Both the position numbers and the translations under genes were made by a program. The notes beneath the pieces are model-generated. The model saw only the letters and a list, made by a program, of their open reading frames with translations. It did no database searches and was not told the origin of the DNA. A stretch of DNA of 64,000 bases, taken from contig MWCT01000015.1 of NCBI GenBank assembly GCA_002070185.1, positions 1 through 64,000 on the forward strand. Reading direction: 5' to 3'. Positions 33,470 through 43,500 of the stretch are shown in pieces (position 1 is the stretch's first letter; each line of letters opens with the position of its first letter). Source of the stretch: a candidate division BRC1 bacterium ADurb.Bin183 (GTDB lineage Bacteria; Sumerlaeota; Sumerlaeia; MWCT01).

Positions 33470-34582
33470 ATGTCTCCCGCGGAAATAAAAGATTATTACA
33501 AAATACTCGGACTGAATGAAAAGGCGTCCAAAGAGGAAATCAATAAAGCGTTCCGCAAATTAGCGGTTAAATATCACCCCGATAAAACGAAGGGGAATAA
33601 AAAATTAGAGGAACGTTTTAAGGAAATTAACGAAGCGCATCAAATTCTTTCCGATGATGAAAAACGAAAACAATACGACTTCATGCGTTCCAATCCCTTC
33701 GGCGCTTCGGGTTTTGATCCGAACATTTTCACCGGCGCCGGCGCGCAAAACGTTCGCTTCAATATGGACGACCTCGGCGATCTCTTCGGCGGGATGGGCG
33801 GACTGGGCGACATGTTTGATTTCTTCAGCTCCAGCCAAACCCGCTCCGCGCGCTCAAAAAAACGCCGACCCGCACGCGGCAATGACATCCAAACATCGGC
33901 AGTCATCCCATTCCTCACCGCCGCTCTGGGAGGCAATTACACAATCACCCTTCTCAAGGAGGAGACATGCGGACGTTGCGGCGGCAGCGGCGCCGAACCG
34001 GGAACAACCGCGTCCGTCTGCCCCAGATGCGGCGGCGCGGGAACCATCACAGTGTCGCAGGGCGCCTTCGGCGTCTCACGCCCCTGCCCCGAATGCTTGG
34101 GCTCCGGCTCCAAAATAACAAAACCATGCCGCGATTGCCGGGGACGCGGCAGACGCGAAACCCCGCGAACCATCACAGTCAAAATTCCCGCAGGCATCAA
34201 GCACGGGCAAAAAATCCGTTTGGCTGGCGAGGGCGAACCCGGCGCGGCGGGAGGTCCCAAAGGCGATTTATTCATCCAGATTAACGTGGAAAAAAATGCG
34301 GAGTTCTCCCGCGACGGGGACGTCATCCAGAGCGAGGCGTGGATAGACCTGCCCGCAGCCGTTCTCGGCGGGCAAACGACAGTGAACACGCTTCAGGGTC
34401 CGGTCACGCTCAAAATCCCAGCGGGAACGCAATCAGGCACGAAATTCAAACTCAAAGGACGCGGCATTAAATTTTCAAAAGACCGCATCGGGGATCATTA
34501 CGTCGTCGTCAAAATCAGAACCCCCAAAAATCTTACCCCCGAACAGCGCAAGCTATTCGAAGCCTTTGCCAAATCGCTGTGA
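33470..34582 (+). CDS. dnaJ: DnaJ chaperone (type I)
   Basis: This 370-aa protein has all type I parts: a J domain (residues 5-70) with the HPD motif in KYHPDKTK, a short Gly/Phe-rich stretch (SNPFGASGFD), and four CxxCxGxG zinc repeats (CGRCGGSG, CPRCGGAG, CPECLGSG, CRDCRGRG). Two beta-barrel client domains ending ELF-like in RKLFEAFAKSL follow. It delivers unfolded proteins to DnaK and stimulates its ATPase. GGAG precedes the ATG by 7 bases. It follows grpE and is separated from the convergent giant gene by a perfect hairpin. Confidence 0.97.
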   Translation: MSPAEIKDYYKILGLNEKASKEEINKAFRKLAVKYHPDKTKGNKKLEERFKEINEAHQILSDDEKRKQYDFMRSNPFGASGFDPNIFTGAGAQNVRFNMDDLGDLFGGMGGLGDMFDFFSSSQTRSARSKKRRPARGNDIQTSAVIPFLTAALGGNYTITLLKEETCGRCGGSGAEPGTTASVCPRCGGAGTITVSQGAFGVSRPCPECLGSGSKITKPCRDCRGRGRRETPRTITVKIPAGIKHGQKIRLAGEGEPGAAGGPKGDLFIQINVEKNAEFSRDGDVIQSEAWIDLPAAVLGGQTTVNTLQGPVTLKIPAGTQSGTKFKLKGRGIKFSKDRIGDHYVVVKIRTPKNLTPEQRKLFEAFAKSL

Positions 34583-34586
34583 TTTA

Positions 34587-34609
34587 TTTCGGATTTATTA
34601 AATCCGAAA
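34587..34609. terminator. Bidirectional hairpin between dnaJ and the 1941-aa gene
   Basis: Perfect 10-base arms TTTCGGATTT (34587-34596) and AAATCCGAAA (34600-34609), with a 3-base loop, fill almost the whole 28-base gap between converging stop codons. A long T-run is missing on both sides, so it may act mainly by stabilising both 3' ends. Confidence 0.6.
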
Positions 34610-34610
34610 C

Positions 34611-37600
34611 TCAATCCCCGCGGGAAAACCAAGCGGTTGGCGGAATGATGCGCAGCTCTCCCGGCTCGGCGGCAAACTTCATCCCAATATCCGCCGTGGT
34701 TAAGAAGTCGCCCTTCCCATCCAAATCCGTCAGCTCAATCAGATGAGTTCCCGCGGGTGCCTGCGGCATAATTTCCAGAGTTAGGGTCGCCAGCGGCGCA
34801 TTCTCTAAAAGAACCCCGTCGGGATATGCGCCCGAACGGATAATCGTCGCCGAGTGCTTATCCGGCGCAATGACCGCCGTTCCCATTCCAGCCGCCACCT
34901 GAATGGACTTGATGGATACTGCCGAATCCACAGAGATTTTGAAATCGCTCGAATAAACCTTCATCCGCCTATTTGGCACAAGCGGGACTTGAATTGTATC
35001 GCCACCGAAAACCCGCTCCGGCGTCTGAAACGTCAGACCAATCTGATAATTATCCGGCGGTTTTGGCAAGAAGTTATAGAGCATCAGATTTGCCGACCCG
35101 ATATCCACAGTGAACCGTTCATCCTGCTCCGTGATAGTCAACGAGCGCTGGAACCAAACAGCGCTGATGCGTCCGCTGGAACTTTCCCATGCGTTGATGA
35201 ACGTTGTCATATCAGAGCCGCTTCCGACGCCCACAAGCCCCAGAGTATTTGTTGTTGGGTCAATGTAATCATAAAACGTATCCGGTTTGATGTTGCCTTT
35301 ATTATCAAAAATGAAACCGGAAGCCACGTTAACAAGGTCGCCATTGGGCAAGGCAAGGAACTTGCTCGTGCCGCTCCTGCCGTTGCGCTGCCCAGTGAGA
35401 ATCACAATCGGATTCTGCGCCAGCGGCTCGCCGACGGACGTCCAAACCTCGTCATCATGTTGCCAAATAAGCCGAACGCGTCCCTGTTCATCCGCCAAAA
35501 GTTGCGGCGCAAGATTATAGGCGGCGTCCGACGTCAGCTGCATCGGCGCGGCGTCCCATGCCGGCGGATTGCCCATGTAACGCATCCCGTATAATTGCGT
35601 ATCCGGCGTCGTCAACTCGTCATCATCCATATCCTTTGAAAAAACCAGCCACGTCTTGTCCGCATAGCTGCGGCAATCAAACGCGATGGGGCTTGAGATA
35701 GGCTCCAGAATCGTCTGCGGCGCGGTGAACGCCCCGCCTGTATATCGGCAGAACTTGAGCGTGGATTTGGCTCCGCTTGTCACATAAAAACTCCCGTTCG
35801 ATGACGTCTGATACAAAAGCAACGGATTGCCGTCCTTATCAGAAACAAGACGCGGTTCAAAATCCGATTTATCATCATTTGTCAGATAGACCGGCGCCGA
35901 CCAAGTTTTTGTCCCGGTGTTGAAAAGCGACCAGACTATCTCCTGATACTGCGCGGCGGCGTTATTCGCCTCAATCGGATCCGCCTCCGCCGGCAAAATG
36001 AAATCCGTTTTTCGAACGGATTGGCACGCCAATAGGACGTTGCCATCCTGCGTGAACACCGCCGTGGGGCTATCCTGAAATTGCGTATCCTGCCACGCAA
36101 AACCCGAACTCACAACCGCATCGTTCTCTATGTATATGTAATACACATCCAGCGATTGTTCAAAGGCAAGTTCCGGACGCCGATACAGATAAATAATCAT
36201 CTGCCGGTATCCCTGCCGAATGTATATGGGATTTGAAAAATAATAAACATTCTCCACGATGGATGTGGGGCGGTCATCGCTTCGCAATTTTTCAAAAGTC
36301 TTGAACGGCAACCTGTTATAATCCGGTTTTAGATATTCCGGCTCCGACACCGCAAGCCGCACAGACGGCGCGCTGCGGCCATCGGGCGGATATTTCAAAT
36401 CAATCCAAGGCTCCGCGGTTTCCCATACGGATAAGCCCAAACGTAAGCCGCCCGTCACTTGAAAAAATCCGCTCTGCAACTTGCCCGGAAAGACGTTGAA
36501 TCCCGGCAAAAATCCAATTGTCATATCGGTCACATCCGAAAGAATGCCAATCGCAAACTGAATCGAAAGTTTGAACCACCCCACCGGATTGCTCTCAATC
36601 CCAATCAAGAAGGAGTTTTTGAATATGCCTGTCATGTTTGCTATGCGAAAGTTAACGGGCGAAACATCATCGCCTATAATATCGCCCTTCATATTCACTT
36701 CCACCCGCTGGTTTCCCGAAAGCGAAAGCAGATTCTGGAGAAACTGCTCCCACTTGGGGTTTTTTTCTAAAAAGCTTAGAAACGCTTTGAACGCCTTGGC
36801 TTTGGCAAAAATCTTCAACACCTTTAATTTTTTTATTAGGTCTATCACGCTTGCTGCAACGCCCAACTGCCCCCCGCCTGTAAAATCCACCGTAGGCGTG
36901 CCGACAGCTATCGCTATCTTATCGCAATCCGGCTCGGAATAACCTGTGCCCTTGAGGGCTACATCCACAGAGCCGCCCACGCGAATCGGCAGCGGAACGG
37001 CGGGAACCGTTACGCCGCCGCTTAATGAACCGCTGCTCTCAGCCGCCACCGGCGTCTGGAAATCAGAAAACATTGAACGCACCAGATTCAGTCCAAAGAC
37101 CAGCCCCAGCTCGATATCCTCAAGATACGGAATTTCAACCTCCGCAATGCGCACATCCTTGCCCTTGAAAACTAATTCAATTTTTTCGCCAACTTTGGGA
37201 ACTCGGTATGCCCATTTGTATTGAGCATAGTCTTCATATAGGGTAAACACCGTCGTTAGCGGATCCGACCATAACGCGCCGTAAACAGATAAAAAATATT
37301 TACCCGGCGAAACAATACATACCGCCGGCGACGGGGTGAAGTCCAGCGGCGCGCCCTCAATGGTAAGCGCGCCTAAAGAGGTGTTCTTTTCCGCCTTTGT
37401 CTTTACAATAAACCTCAGCGGTTTGTCATACACATTAATCTCTCCGGACTGCCATCGAAACGCCGTTTCAAAATTATCCTCTTTTGACTTTCCGTAAAAA
37501 TTTTGTTTTTTGACAACCCCCGGCTGATGCGCCTCATAAACTTCTATGGTCTTTGTTTCGTATTCCCACGCCGCGCCCCATTGCACAGTGCCTTTCACCT

Positions 37601-40436
37601 TGCACACATACGGCGCCTTCCCTTTGCCGTCCGGCGTATTGAATTCATAAGGAAATGGAAGAGGAATGATGACATTCGCCGGAGCCACGTTGCAATTCAC
37701 CACAGGACCGCCGTCCTCGCTCACACACGCATAAAAAGAGGCGCTGTCCGAGATGGCGTTCAATTTCGGCTGAACCTTGCAGATAATCTCGATATTGCCC
37801 GGCACAGGCGGATGAATCGTTCTTGTAAATTCGCCCATCCCCTCATCCGTCATCGGCACAGATTCCGATTCATAATCCCCCTTGGAACCTCCGGTAATCT
37901 TATAGGAAAGCGTCACATCCGCCGCGCTCGAACTCACCCAGGAGCCGTTCAAAGTGGTCACTTTGACCTGAACATCAACCGGACCGTCGAGCGGCAGCAT
38001 CGGTTCGCAATAACGGCACGAGCTACCCGGATATCGTTTAGGTTTCAGATAATCAATCTTGTAATACCAGTTGCCCGTTTTGAAGAAATAAACCGCATCG
38101 CCCTCCGACGGCGCCGCGTTGCCCGCCCGCACCGCCAGCATTGTCCTGTCCCTATCTGTATAAATGCTGTCCAGATTGCCGGATGGGACGGAAACCTTTT
38201 TCAGCGGCGATGTGGTGATAACGTCCGCATCTTCATTAATCGTAAAATAATCTATCGTATTGGTTACATTATTGGTCACATAAACGCTCCGCTTTGCGCC
38301 GGCGGCAAATTTCATCGTGCGCACATAATACCAGTTGGCGGCGGGCTTGATGGCGCTGCAAGGAACAAGAGTCGGATAGCCCGATTTATCTCTGGTCAAT
38401 TTGAAAGGGAAGATTGCGCCCAGAGAGGAATTCTGGGACTGGCTCTTGCACATGACGTATTGCCCGTCGCCTGTGATGGCAATTTGCCGCGTGTTATCAT
38501 TGTTATTAGTCGTGCGTTTCGGGTGAACATACTTTACGCCGCGATACCGCAAGGTAAAATTATTTTTATCATTCAGGTTAATCAGGTAAATGCTCGAATC
38601 AAAATTATCCGCGATAAAAGCCAGCGGCTCTGTCGGATGAAAAGCCATCGTGCTAAAATAAAATCCGGGAGGAGTTGAAAGCGCTTTGCCAGACTCATCC
38701 ACAAAATAAACCTCCTCCAATCCGGTGTTGCGTAACCCGATGCCCTTTGTTTCAAAAGGGATTGTCCCCGCTTTATCCGGCGTTCCGATGAGCATCCTGC
38801 CCTTGCCTTGCCCTTCAAAGGGAACAAACACCTTTCCCCAGCCGTAAAAGATATCGCCGATATCCATGCTGTTTCCGTTCAAGTGCCATGGGCGTTGATC
38901 CATTGCCGGGTCGAACACAGCTTGAATCGGATGAAAGTTTTCATTATCTAACCCGTTGCAAAAGCCGAACAAACGGCTGTAAATTGTATAGGGCACATTG
39001 GTTGTCTGATGCAGAAGAGCGGAGCCGTCGCTCGGAAGCCACGCCGTGGGCGGATAGGATGAAACGCAACCCGCCCTTGCGCTGGAGATAAAACCCTTCA
39101 GCGCGCCTCTCGTAAAATCATACGTCCAATTTGCAAAAGCCGAATTTGAGGCGACGCCGTGCGCCACTATTTGAAGGTCGCCCCCTCCGCGGCAATAATA
39201 AAGCGCCATAACCGGGTCTTTTGTGGTCTTTGTGTTCGCCGCGATATAACGAAGTTTTCCCTCCGGCTTGGATTTATCTGTAGGCGAAATCGAAATATAA
39301 TATCCAAGATATCCCATGCTGCCTTGAAAAGGAATAGGCACATCCGAAGGCGTGTTCTTGATATCTTCGTAAGAAATCCAGTCAATCTTTGTCCGGTTTG
39401 CCGCATTGATATAAACGTGCTTGTTATCCTCATTAAATAGGATTTCTGCAATAATTCCATCGCCGGGCGTGCGGTTGATGAGCTGCGGCTCTTCGCCGGG
39501 CGGCAGCGGCGGGCAAGGTTCTTTCGGCGTCGGCGTCGGAGTCGGAGTCGGAGTTGGGGTTGTGGTTGGTGTGCCTGTCGGCAAGGGTGTCTGGATGGGT
39601 GTTTTTGTTGGAATGGGCGTAGGCGTTTGAGTCGGTATCGGCGTTGACGTCGGCTTAGGAGTGAGGGTAGGCTTGGGCGTTTTTGTGGTTGTAGGAGTGG
39701 GCTTAGGCGTTTGAGTCGGTATTGACGTCGGCTTGGGGGTGGGGGTAGGCTTGGGCGTTTTTGTGGTTGCAGGAGTGGGCGTGGGCGTTATTTTCGGGGT
39801 GGGCGTTGGAGAATGGATTGGCGTCGTCGTGGGTTCGGGTGTCTTTATGGGCGTCGCTGTGGGCTTCGGCGTCGCAGTGGGCTTTGGCGTAGCGGTGGGG
39901 GCGGCTGTTGAAGTCGGCGTGGGAAGCGGCTCAGAATACATGAACCGTATGGCGTCCGCCACAACTTTTTTATCCGCCGCGCCGGAGTCGGATATCATAA
40001 CATAAAAATTATCGCCGGCGCCAATATCGAAAGTGCCCAGCGTGTTCCACTGTCCGCCGTTAATCTGCTGGTTGACATCCGCTTTGAACGTGCCGCCCAG
40101 ATGCTTGATGGAGAGCTTTGCCGCGGTCGTGTTTCCCGGCGAGGCTGGATGATATTCGGAGATGATATATCGCCCGCCAATGGGGAAATTGGGCTTGAAA
40201 GAAACGCTGGCAGCGCCCTCCCCGCCGGATTTAATCAGATAGTTAGCGCCGTATTTTCCCGCAAGGGATGCCTCCGTGTTCCATGAGCCCGAAACAACCG
40301 CATCCGGATTGTCAATGATGAGAAGAGAAACCGGTGTCGGCATCGGTGACGCCATGCGCGCATCCTGCGAATAGGAGTTGGATGCCAGCCGCAAAAGGCA
40401 AAACGCCGCAACCCACAGAACACAGAAACGTTTCAT
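34611..40436 (-). CDS. Giant exported protein: golvesin-like domain, Thr-Pro linker, propeller and cohesin-like end
   Basis: This 1941-aa protein has a Sec signal (MKRFCVLWVAAFCLLRLA) followed by a golvesin C-terminal-type domain (about 38-165; GGRYIISEYHPASPGN, INGGQWNTLGTFDIGAGDN, VVADAIRF). A Thr/Pro-repeat linker of some 145 residues comes next. Then comes a propeller-like region (about 320-810; TGDGQYVMCKS, YVTNNVTNTIDYF), a long mixed-beta middle part, and a C-terminal region (about 1800-1941) resembling a cohesin fold (VFGGDTIQVPL to GDFLTTADIGMKF). It was probably exported and surface-attached. GGAGGG precedes the ATG. It follows the 3303-aa gene on the same strand, separated by a branched RNA element. 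Confidence 0.85.
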   Translation of the reverse strand: MKRFCVLWVAAFCLLRLASNSYSQDARMASPMPTPVSLLIIDNPDAVVSGSWNTEASLAGKYGANYLIKSGGEGAASVSFKPNFPIGGRYIISEYHPASPGNTTAAKLSIKHLGGTFKADVNQQINGGQWNTLGTFDIGAGDNFYVMISDSGAADKKVVADAIRFMYSEPLPTPTSTAAPTATPKPTATPKPTATPIKTPEPTTTPIHSPTPTPKITPTPTPATTKTPKPTPTPKPTSIPTQTPKPTPTTTKTPKPTLTPKPTSTPIPTQTPTPIPTKTPIQTPLPTGTPTTTPTPTPTPTPTPKEPCPPLPPGEEPQLINRTPGDGIIAEILFNEDNKHVYINAANRTKIDWISYEDIKNTPSDVPIPFQGSMGYLGYYISISPTDKSKPEGKLRYIAANTKTTKDPVMALYYCRGGGDLQIVAHGVASNSAFANWTYDFTRGALKGFISSARAGCVSSYPPTAWLPSDGSALLHQTTNVPYTIYSRLFGFCNGLDNENFHPIQAVFDPAMDQRPWHLNGNSMDIGDIFYGWGKVFVPFEGQGKGRMLIGTPDKAGTIPFETKGIGLRNTGLEEVYFVDESGKALSTPPGFYFSTMAFHPTEPLAFIADNFDSSIYLINLNDKNNFTLRYRGVKYVHPKRTTNNNDNTRQIAITGDGQYVMCKSQSQNSSLGAIFPFKLTRDKSGYPTLVPCSAIKPAANWYYVRTMKFAAGAKRSVYVTNNVTNTIDYFTINEDADVITTSPLKKVSVPSGNLDSIYTDRDRTMLAVRAGNAAPSEGDAVYFFKTGNWYYKIDYLKPKRYPGSSCRYCEPMLPLDGPVDVQVKVTTLNGSWVSSSAADVTLSYKITGGSKGDYESESVPMTDEGMGEFTRTIHPPVPGNIEIICKVQPKLNAISDSASFYACVSEDGGPVVNCNVAPANVIIPLPFPYEFNTPDGKGKAPYVCKVKGTVQWGAAWEYETKTIEVYEAHQPGVVKKQNFYGKSKEDNFETAFRWQSGEINVYDKPLRFIVKTKAEKNTSLGALTIEGAPLDFTPSPAVCIVSPGKYFLSVYGALWSDPLTTVFTLYEDYAQYKWAYRVPKVGEKIELVFKGKDVRIAEVEIPYLEDIELGLVFGLNLVRSMFSDFQTPVAAESSGSLSGGVTVPAVPLPIRVGGSVDVALKGTGYSEPDCDKIAIAVGTPTVDFTGGGQLGVAASVIDLIKKLKVLKIFAKAKAFKAFLSFLEKNPKWEQFLQNLLSLSGNQRVEVNMKGDIIGDDVSPVNFRIANMTGIFKNSFLIGIESNPVGWFKLSIQFAIGILSDVTDMTIGFLPGFNVFPGKLQSGFFQVTGGLRLGLSVWETAEPWIDLKYPPDGRSAPSVRLAVSEPEYLKPDYNRLPFKTFEKLRSDDRPTSIVENVYYFSNPIYIRQGYRQMIIYLYRRPELAFEQSLDVYYIYIENDAVVSSGFAWQDTQFQDSPTAVFTQDGNVLLACQSVRKTDFILPAEADPIEANNAAAQYQEIVWSLFNTGTKTWSAPVYLTNDDKSDFEPRLVSDKDGNPLLLYQTSSNGSFYVTSGAKSTLKFCRYTGGAFTAPQTILEPISSPIAFDCRSYADKTWLVFSKDMDDDELTTPDTQLYGMRYMGNPPAWDAAPMQLTSDAAYNLAPQLLADEQGRVRLIWQHDDEVWTSVGEPLAQNPIVILTGQRNGRSGTSKFLALPNGDLVNVASGFIFDNKGNIKPDTFYDYIDPTTNTLGLVGVGSGSDMTTFINAWESSSGRISAVWFQRSLTITEQDERFTVDIGSANLMLYNFLPKPPDNYQIGLTFQTPERVFGGDTIQVPLVPNRRMKVYSSDFKISVDSAVSIKSIQVAAGMGTAVIAPDKHSATIIRSGAYPDGVLLENAPLATLTLEIMPQAPAGTHLIELTDLDGKGDFLTTADIGMKFAAEPGELRIIPPTAWFSRGD
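39515..39930 (-). repeat. Degenerate tandem repeat encoding the Thr-Pro linker
   Basis: On the plus strand this stretch reads as reiterated GGCGTn/GGAGTn hexamers (for example GGCGTCGGCGTCGGAGTCGG), which on the coding minus strand give ThrPro and Pro-Thr-x runs. Such arrays gain and lose units by slippage, so linker length may vary between strains and the assembly here may be unreliable. Confidence 0.8.
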
Positions 40437-40450
40437 GATGTTTTCCCTCC

Positions 40451-40546
40451 ATAAAAAAAATAACCCCGCAGGGGGCGCTTAATAAGCGCCCGGGCTTACC
40501 TATCGCAGATATAGCGTCATCTGCGGCAATGCCTTAGCCTGCGGGG
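40451..40546 (-). ncRNA. Branched terminator-like RNA element between the two giant genes
   Basis: Read on the minus strand, CCCCGCAGG and CCTGCGGGG (40538-40546 with 40464-40472) close a stem followed by a run of eight T. Inside it are three more hairpins: an 8-bp one with a 3-base loop (40473-40491), a 7-bp one, CGCAGAT with ATCTGCG (40504-40525), and GGC-ATT-GCC (40525-40533). Ordinary terminators are single hairpins; this multi-junction form with a T-run is how riboswitches and attenuators look. It lies between the stop of the 3303-aa gene and the ribosome site of the 1941-aa gene. No known riboswitch consensus was recognised. Confidence 0.5.
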
Positions 40547-40552
40547 AAAAAA

Positions 40553-43500
40553 TTAATCTTTATAACGACCCTGATTCATGAGCCAAATCATATCAGCCAC
40601 GTTGATAATCAAATCGCCGTTCGCATCCGCTTTATTCTTTTCATCTGCCGCCAATTTAATTCTTCCAAGCAGATACGCCTTGATGATATTCCCATTGACC
40701 ACCCGCGCGCCGATATTGAGCGTGATTTTTTTCTGCAATGAGAACTTTGGCTCGATGTAATCAATCGTCAACGTCACCGTATCTATCGGCGCATCGGGAT
40801 TGATAGTCACCCACGAACCGTTGATAGTCACAAGATCCGGCTTATCCGCCGTTATCACAATAGAAGAGGTCACATTCATCAGTTCGCCATTGGCAAAAGT
40901 GGCGGTGGAATTGGCGCGGAATGTGTCGCCGGGCAGGACGCTCATAACCTCGCGCTCCTGCTTTTTCGCCATATCCAAAGCCGCCTTGGCGGGATAATCT
41001 CCGCGCAGCAGACCCTGCTTATCAAGCGCCACATCCAAAGCGATGGGACGAACGCGGCGATGCAATTCAGCATAGCCCTCCGCCCAAGCTATCATCACAC
41101 TATCATCGTTGTCGGTGAAACCCACAGCTGCCGCTCCGCCATTCTGTCCGCTCTTCTTGGAAGGCGGCGTGAACTCGCGAATAACCGAGCCGTCGTTCGT
41201 GTTAATGAGCTTGACCGGGCGGTCGCCGCTTGCGCCAACAAGCGCCAGCGCCGTATCGTCTGAAATTGCCACGCTAAACATCGGGGCCTCATCTCCGCCG
41301 CCAAAGAGATCCATCTTGATAGAAAGGAGAAACAACCGAGTGACCAACGGCGGTTCAATTGTGATATCTGAAATGTCAAAGAGCTCAAGGTAGTAGTTGA
41401 TTACGTACTCTATGCCATTGTCTATCACTTCTTCTGTGATTACCGATGCGCGCTCGCCCGTTGAATTGACAAATACCTTGGTGGGATTCTTGGTCGTAAA
41501 GATGCCGTTTTCCATAAAACCGTTTTCGTTCCAGATGCCGACAAATTTCTCATCGTACATAGTTCCAAGGAAATGCTCGTTGCGGCGGAAATCAATAGCG
41601 CCAGCCAAACGGCTCTCCTCGCGAATTTGCGTCATGCTGATCATGTCCCACAAACGAACTTTCGCATCCGCCAACGCCATGCGAGTGCCATTCGGCGAGA
41701 TGGCAAACGGACCGGCGCCCGGTCCGGGGAAGTGAACGGTTTTCCACAAAATATCCTCAAGCGTCTTATACGTGTAAATCGAGACGCCCACCTTTGTGGC
41801 GAGAATGGAGTCGTCCTCCGTGAAATCCAGCCCGTCAAACTTTGGTTTAATGTAATATCCCGTTTCCATAATCCAGCGGGCGCTCTGCGCCACATTATCG
41901 TTCGGATCAAAATTCCACACCATCGTCCGCTTGGAATCCTGAGTAAAGATGCGGTTGGCGTCCGCCGCCGCATGAGCGCCTATAATGGGGAAACTATGCG
42001 CCAGCGAGCCGCGGAAGAGGGCGCGCGTGCCTTCCCAGAACTGCCATGCGCCAAAGGTGCTGGTCTTTGTTGATGAGCCGAACAAGGTTTCCACGGTTGT
42101 GCTCGTTTGACCTCTTCCAGTCAAGAGATAGGTCTTGCTCGGATCCAGAATCAGTTTGACAATCTTCCCCTCTTGCGGCGGATGCTCCAGCCAGCGCAAT
42201 AGCAACATATCGGAGTTGAAGACGTTCGTCGCCAACGGACTTTCCGTTGCAATGTAAAGCTCATTGTTGATGACCTCAGCCAAGGAGGGCTTGGCGCTCA
42301 ACTCATAGCGGTTGATAATCTGCAAATCGCTCTCCCGCCAGAAAGTCGCCGTTTGGTCTTCGCTGACCGCAATTATCGTTCCGGAAAGGAATCCCACGCC
42401 CACCACAGGTTTTGTCTGCGTCACAAACGTTCGCTTAACGGAGCCATTGCCAGCCTCCAACAGCTTCACACGGCTATCCGCGCCGCCGGTAATAACATAG
42501 TTGGCGTTCATCGCCGCGCAATTGACCTGTCCATCGTGAATATCATCCATCAACCAGTCAAAACTCTGGCTGTTGATGTCAAAAAGACCAACCTTGCCCA
42601 TCGTATCGCCGATAACCAGCTTCTTTTTATCCGGACTGAACACCGCCGTGTTGATGGGCGCAGAGTGGGAGAAAACCCAAAGCGGCGAGGAGGTTATCAC
42701 ATCCGCGCTCCAGAGTTTGATGTTGCCGTCATCGGAGGCGGTGATTATGCGATCCGCGGCGAAATAACCCAAAAACTTAATCTGCCCCTCGTGGGCAATG
42801 ACCACGTTGGTCAGCTCATATTGGCTCGGGGTTGCGCCCACATCATAGACGCTGAACGCGCCGGAGGAGCTGCCCAAAACAAGTTTCTTGCCGTTCGGAC
42901 TGTATTCGCCTGATGTGCCGTAGCCGCCGCCCGTCACGCGATAACGTTCCCACGCGGTCTTGGGACCAAACGTGGTCACAATCGTGTTCGCAGTGCGGAT
43001 GTTTTCATACCGGTCGGCGAATCTGCCTTGAACAAGGATGTCGCCCGGATTTGCCGTAAAGAGCACCTTGACCGTCTGATTGGCAAAAATAACGTCATCC
43101 GGTCGGTCGGTCGCCATCTGCACATGCTCCGTCACATCCGCCTGATAACCGTCGTCATAAGTTGCTGTATATCGAATGGAGCGGAACACACCCGGCGTTA
43201 CGGTCATCTTCTTCGGATTCGCCTCCAGCGCGACCACCTGACTCTTGCCAACCTTAATCATAGATTCCGCTGTGAATGTCTTGTTATTCACGCGATAACG
43301 AGCCTGAACAATAAAGGCGCCGCTTGCCGTGTCCGAAACAGTCAGCACATTGCCGACAAAAGTTCCGGCGGTAGCGGGAATCACGCTCAAAATGGCGTTC
43401 CCAAAAGTGCCTTCTTCATCCGGTGTGATGTCCTCGCGGGTGGTGTCGTCGTAGAAAACCTCAACGGTGAAAGGCTGCGATTCGCCGCGAGCCAGCGTGC

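Noticed and set aside
37503..38678. Plus-strand open frame of 391 codons
   Set aside because: Antisense to the 1941-aa gene, no ribosome site, and a low-complexity Arg/His/Ile product.
40451..40546. Cyclic-di-GMP (GEMM) riboswitch identity for the branched element
   Set aside because: The conserved GEMM junction and tetraloop sequences are not present; only GGTA-like fragments coincide.
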